From the NCBI RefSeq assembly GCF_036320965.1, contig NC_092279.1, forward strand, positions 21,882,929 through 21,946,928: a stretch of 64,000 nt of DNA, read 5' to 3'. The notes under the pieces were generated by a model, which did not search any database, was not told the DNA's origin, and was given only the letters and a program-made list of their open reading frames with translations. A program made the translations under genes and the position numbers. Positions 59,836 to 64,000 of the stretch are shown here, one piece after another; within the stretch, counting starts at the first letter, position 1; each line of letters begins with the position of its first letter. This DNA comes from Panulirus ornatus. Taxonomy: Eukaryota > Arthropoda > Malacostraca > Decapoda > Palinuridae.

Positions 59836-62800
59836 ACGAGGATTTAATCTAGGTGTGACTTCGTTTTACATACACTATTCACAAACAAGGGCAGCAGAAC
59901 TGTTTGATCATTTAGGCAGCAGTGACTCAATAATGACATGGACACACCTGGTGTTGAAAAGAGAAAAAGGCAGGCAACACTGCTAATACTGGATAGCTTT
60001 TTCAAAAAGCCAAGGTTAGCTCCTCTTCCCTTTCTACTTGAAATAGTTGCTGAATTGATAATTAAAGGGCAACATAGAAAAGTATAGTACCTTAAACTTT
60101 TTCCCAGTAACCTTCAACCCATTAAATTTCATCTTATGTCATGAATGTGGTATGTAACATATTTTCTTTTTTCTTTTGAAGTTAGGCAGGTATTTTGTGA
60201 GCATAGTCCACAAAAGTTCTATGAAATAGTTTTCAGTGGTTTGTATAACATTCTGCAAAATGGACAGATAGCAGACCATGTCATTATTGTGAGGGCCTTG
60301 GATTGCATACAAAGTTCTGTACATGAGTTTTTAAGGTTGGAGGTAAATATTCAGTTGCAAGGCCTTGTGTACCAAACTTCCCATCAATGAATTTGTTCAC
60401 AGTACCTGAAGACCAGGTTAATGGATTTTAACTAAAACCACAGATACTACAGAGATAGGTGTATAGTTAATTGCATTTTCATGATTAGGGATCAAAAGGG
60501 TCTTGCTTACTAAAATGCTACCATGGTTACATTTTTGGAATACAAAATATTATGAAGACAAGTGTTTTATAATTTTTATTGATAAAAGTTTAATGTCTTA
60601 TTTCCCTTACACTAAAGTTAGACCTATTCTCTATTTCTTGTAAAAACTTTTGAAATTCGGTTTTCATTAGCAACTGTTTTCTCATAAATAATGTGGGTAT
60701 ATTCTGAAGCAAAGTGAACAGTGTATGTACCTTATTTATATAGTAATTTATTGTAAGAATTGAACCAACTTCTGATCATTAATTAGCTGGTCATGCTAGC
60801 AAACCAGGTTAGCTAAATCGGCTAAAAAAATTTTAATAGTTACGCAGACAAGAGTAATTCATCTCTGGTGGTGGGATGGATGGTCTCTGGCAACAGGGCA
60901 AGTAGTATTTATTGGCCTTTGCATGTATGCAACTATATTCCAATGTGAATGTCTCAAGCTCTCCTGAACACTGGAAACCAGTTTTTAGCTGATAAATTGT
61001 TATTGAGCTCTGACAGGGATAGCTGGTCAGAAACATTTAGTATACACACAACCTGATGAAAGATATTGATGCTTTAGCAAACACTTCATTGTGTTTAGAA
61101 TGGAAAATAACTGATCAAGGATTGATTTCTCATGTGTTTGCCTCTGAAGATGATTATCAGGTCCATAGAGACTTTTTAGGGAGTGTTGATGTCCTGTTGG
61201 GACTGGTTTGGCTTCCAGTTTTAGGCTCCATCTACTTAGGTATAGCAGATCATGGTTTTTTTTTTTTAAGCTTCCTCTGTCAACAATGCAGATATCAGTC
61301 TGATCAAAAGTTGATTTTCTGCTTGGTATGCAGATTTTAAATAAATTTCTTGCTATGAAGCCAAATACTTTAATCTGCAGTGGTTTAACAATAAGTATGG
61401 TGCTAATATATTTTCTGCCCCAAGCAAATGTTAATTTCGCTCAGCTTAATGTTATTTTATTTTAACCCTTTCTTAGGAAGGAAAATACAGTAATGTTTAT
61501 GAATACCTTAAGTCTTGAATAGTACCATTTTTTTTTAATAGCTAATCAAAATATACTTCAGTTCTAGAATGTCGTGATTTTAGCTACATTGAATCCACTT
61601 GAAGTGAAAAGCAAGAAAGTATGTAATTTATTCTTCGTTAGTGGGATAAGAAAACAGTTGAGAGAAGACACTTTATTCCAGATTTTGGGTTTTCCAAATA
61701 GAAATTATTTTTGAATTTTTGTGTCCAGGAAGATAACATGGATAACACTGCAATCCTTTAACAACTCTCCTTGAGATTAGAATGGAAAGCAGAACCCCAT
61801 GTTAATTATCAGGTCCATAGAGTCATCCTGTAGGGAGTGTTGATGCCCTGTTGGGATTTTTTTTTTCAGAAATACAAGAATAGTTCTTAAATAATCATTA
61901 ACGTACTTTCTTTTATACTGACTTTTTTTAAGTCTTTAGGTGAAGTCTAATGAGTTAATTATGATTGCTCAAGTGTGCATAGAAGCAATGTGGATAGGTA
62001 CAGTCAAAGTAAGGATGGTCAACATAGTTGAGAGAACAAGTGAAATATGCTCATTATATTGCTTTTCATAAGTCAGGATTAAATGTGTGTATGTAATCTG
62101 TAGGGAACAGTTGGCTCCATTACTGTACTGACTAACCTGCTTTGATTGTTTAGCACATATTTGCATATGGGGTGAGAGATTTGATGTCTATTTTAAACCA
62201 GAATTTTATTGAAATATATACTGTTCCATTCCTGTTCTTATTTTTTTATGTTCATAAACCTTTTGACACAAGTATTTGGTTACTGATAAAATGCTTACTT
62301 TTCTGGTTTCTTAACCTGAAGTTACACATAAGGTGTTTATTTAATGCATTATAATTCTTCAGTATAGAGAATGAAAATGCTAAGGTAACTTTTTTCCACT
62401 CAGAAAAGGAAAGGAAAGTTCAAAGGTTAACCACATCACTGAGAGCATCAAACCAATTTTCCCCAAGACTGATCAACAGTCAGGATCTGTAACAAACAGA
62501 GCCATTTACTAAAGCTTCTCAAGACCATAGACATATATGAAAAAAAATTTATTCACCTCAAAGAGAATTTCTTTCCAAAAGATTTCTTTTATTCTACTTT
62601 CAGTACCTTACACCATAAACTAATATCACAATTATAAAGGAGGGTAACTGAAGTCATAAAGAAACAGACATGGAATGAGAATTACAGGATAACTTTTTCA
62701 TGGACATAAAGGAAAGCCGAAATCCAGGTAAGTTTGATTACCTACCATGATTCACCGAGTTCAAAGATGGGAAGATAAGCTGATGAAAGATAGGAAAGTT

Positions 62801-63375
62801 CACCCATGATGCTGAGGAGGAGTAAAGACGAGGAATGAGATGAAAATTTTAAGACGAATACATTGCGAAATGTTGTGAAGGGGTAAAAAAAGAAATAAAG
62901 ATGGAAGAGAACAGTAAACCAAATGATATCAGGAATATCAAGTCTGAGGAGGAGGGGTAAGATGTGTGATAAACATAGAGGGAAGGTAGCATTCCTGTTA
63001 TGAAGATTGAGGAATATAGTCCCATTATGGAGATTGAAGAATATAGTACGGGGTGTTGACTATCAGGACAATGGATACAAAAACCTAACATTCCAATGAG
63101 ATATGACTCTTCTGGTTTAATGTTTGCATGCAGTTGCAGGGAGGTTTGTATTCAAACAAATAATTACATTTAATGAACATGCTAAATGCATATGCAAACA
63201 TTGTTTACCATGTATACCCCTGCAGTAAACATTAGCTGCTAAGAGTTTCAAAGGAAATATAATTTTTTAATGACAACCTTAGAGATTTTAGACAGGAAAA
63301 TTCGTCATAACAGCATTTGCAATCAAGATCCTATATCTCCAGTTACATAAACAACTTTTGTTATCGAGTTTTGAC
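59836..63375. other. AT-rich DNA without recognised genes
   Basis: One stretch on the - strand (about 60400-60560) could be a very decayed LINE ('ccctaatcatgaaaatgcaattaactatacacctatctc'), low confidence. A 'tatcaggtccatagag...gggagtgttgatg.cctgttggga' block is present twice (61157-61203 and 61808-61858). 62740-63080 is purine-rich with a 26-base near-duplication near 63000-63045. Confidence 0.35.
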
Positions 63376-63770
63376 TGAACATGCAGTATAACAATCCTGA
63401 GTAAAGTACCATACAACAGCATCATCATATTACTCTGTTGTATACTGGAATTTTGCTTTCTAACCTTCACCACCAACACATGTAATGTATGCAAGGAAAC
63501 AGAAAAGCAACATACAGTTATTGAATATGTAGTATAAAAGACCCGAGAAAAGTACCATGCAACAAGATCAGCAATATCATATTACTCTTGTATACTTGTA
63601 TAATTTTCCAACAGAAAAGCTAAATATTGTTTAACTGAATATGCAGTAAGAAAGCCCTGAATAAAGTACCTTACATCAGCATCATTATCATTCTACTCTA
63701 TCTTATACTGAATTTTATTTTCTGTTCACCCAACACATGTAACATATGGATGGAAAAGGAAAAGCCTACG
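63376..63770. repeat. Three-unit irregular tandem array
   Basis: 'tgaatatgcagtataa..ccctgaataaagtacc' begins at 63376, 63522 and 63636. Units continue with 'catcatattactct', 'tatactg', and units 1 and 3 share an 'acacatgtaa' ending. Unit lengths are about 146, 114 and 135, so the middle one has lost an internal part. Confidence 0.8.
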
Positions 63771-63914
63771 CACTGGCTACGTAATGTTTTTCTGTTAAGA
63801 CATTTGGCGAGGTTTCCGCAGATTCTGCCAAAATCTGATGTTTCAACCACTTTCAGTTCATTATTCCAATGTTTAACATAATATTCATAACCCTCCTGTC
63901 AATATGTATTTTTT

Positions 63915-64000
63915 CCATACTTGATCGCTGTTTCCTGCATTAGCGAGGTGGCACCTGGAACAGATGAAACCACAACTCTCTGTCCATAACCAGACCCCAG
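63915..64000 (-). mobile_element. LINE-B 3' end, cut by window edge
   Basis: 'acttgatcgctgtttcctgc' and 'attagcgaggtggcacctgg' is a diverged reverse complement of the hairpin module, followed by 'ctctctgtccataaccagacccc', reminiscent of LINE-B 3' UTR. Confidence 0.55.

Noticed and set aside
63376..63770. CRISPR-like array
   Set aside because: Units are long, unequal and diverged, without a constant repeat and unique spacers, and the genome is eukaryotic.
1..64000. tRNA, rRNA and endogenous viral genes
   Set aside because: I saw no cloverleaf with good A and B boxes, no rRNA-like block and no viral gene; all reverse-transcriptase signals are of non-LTR type. The box-B-like spot near 38330 is too weak to call a tRNA.

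Overview
The window looks like nuclear DNA of an arthropod, most likely a decapod crustacean. It is AT-rich, with one intron-rich gene surrounded and invaded by non-LTR retrotransposons. The species is inferred from repeat style and gene type only; nothing in the sequence fixes it.

The only cellular protein gene I can support is on the + strand at 8818-48111. Twenty-two coding exons join with consistent phases into an open frame of 4113 nt (1370 residues plus stop). The predicted protein has a signal peptide, an N-terminal module resembling bacterial glycine-betaine/OpuAC-type substrate-binding proteins (about residues 57-430), a GABA-B-type Venus flytrap domain (about 436-845), one transmembrane helix (about 888-912), a complete receptor-tyrosine-kinase domain (about 946-1215) and a C-terminal tail. 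This is the architecture of a Venus kinase receptor (VKR), a receptor family of invertebrates, with an additional N-terminal binding-protein-like module.

Layout: 1-8790 is upstream DNA with a CpG-bearing block near 560-740, decayed LINEs (1900-2460, 3855-5365) and a fairly fresh LINE copy (6917-8240). 8791-48111 is the receptor gene. Its long introns hold LINE copies, mostly antisense to the gene: 20440-21381, 37286-38137, a 5'-inverted copy at 39556-41788 and a copy with clear target-site duplications at 44370-46225. Many older fragments lie between them. 48112-50200 is the presumed 3' UTR and flank. 50200-55040 is a nest of LINE and SINE fragments with a long (AT)n tract. 55040-64000 has no recognisable gene; it holds repeats, including a palindromic foldback element inserted into a SINE-like unit (59332-59704) and a tandem array at 63376-63770.

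At least eight copies or fragments belong to one LINE family, here called LINE-A. It ends in a conserved hairpin-forming 3' module that also ends several short, non-coding repeats, which suggests shared mobilisation. LINE-B is a label for older, more diverged relatives. CR1-like and Jockey-like fragments form further layers.
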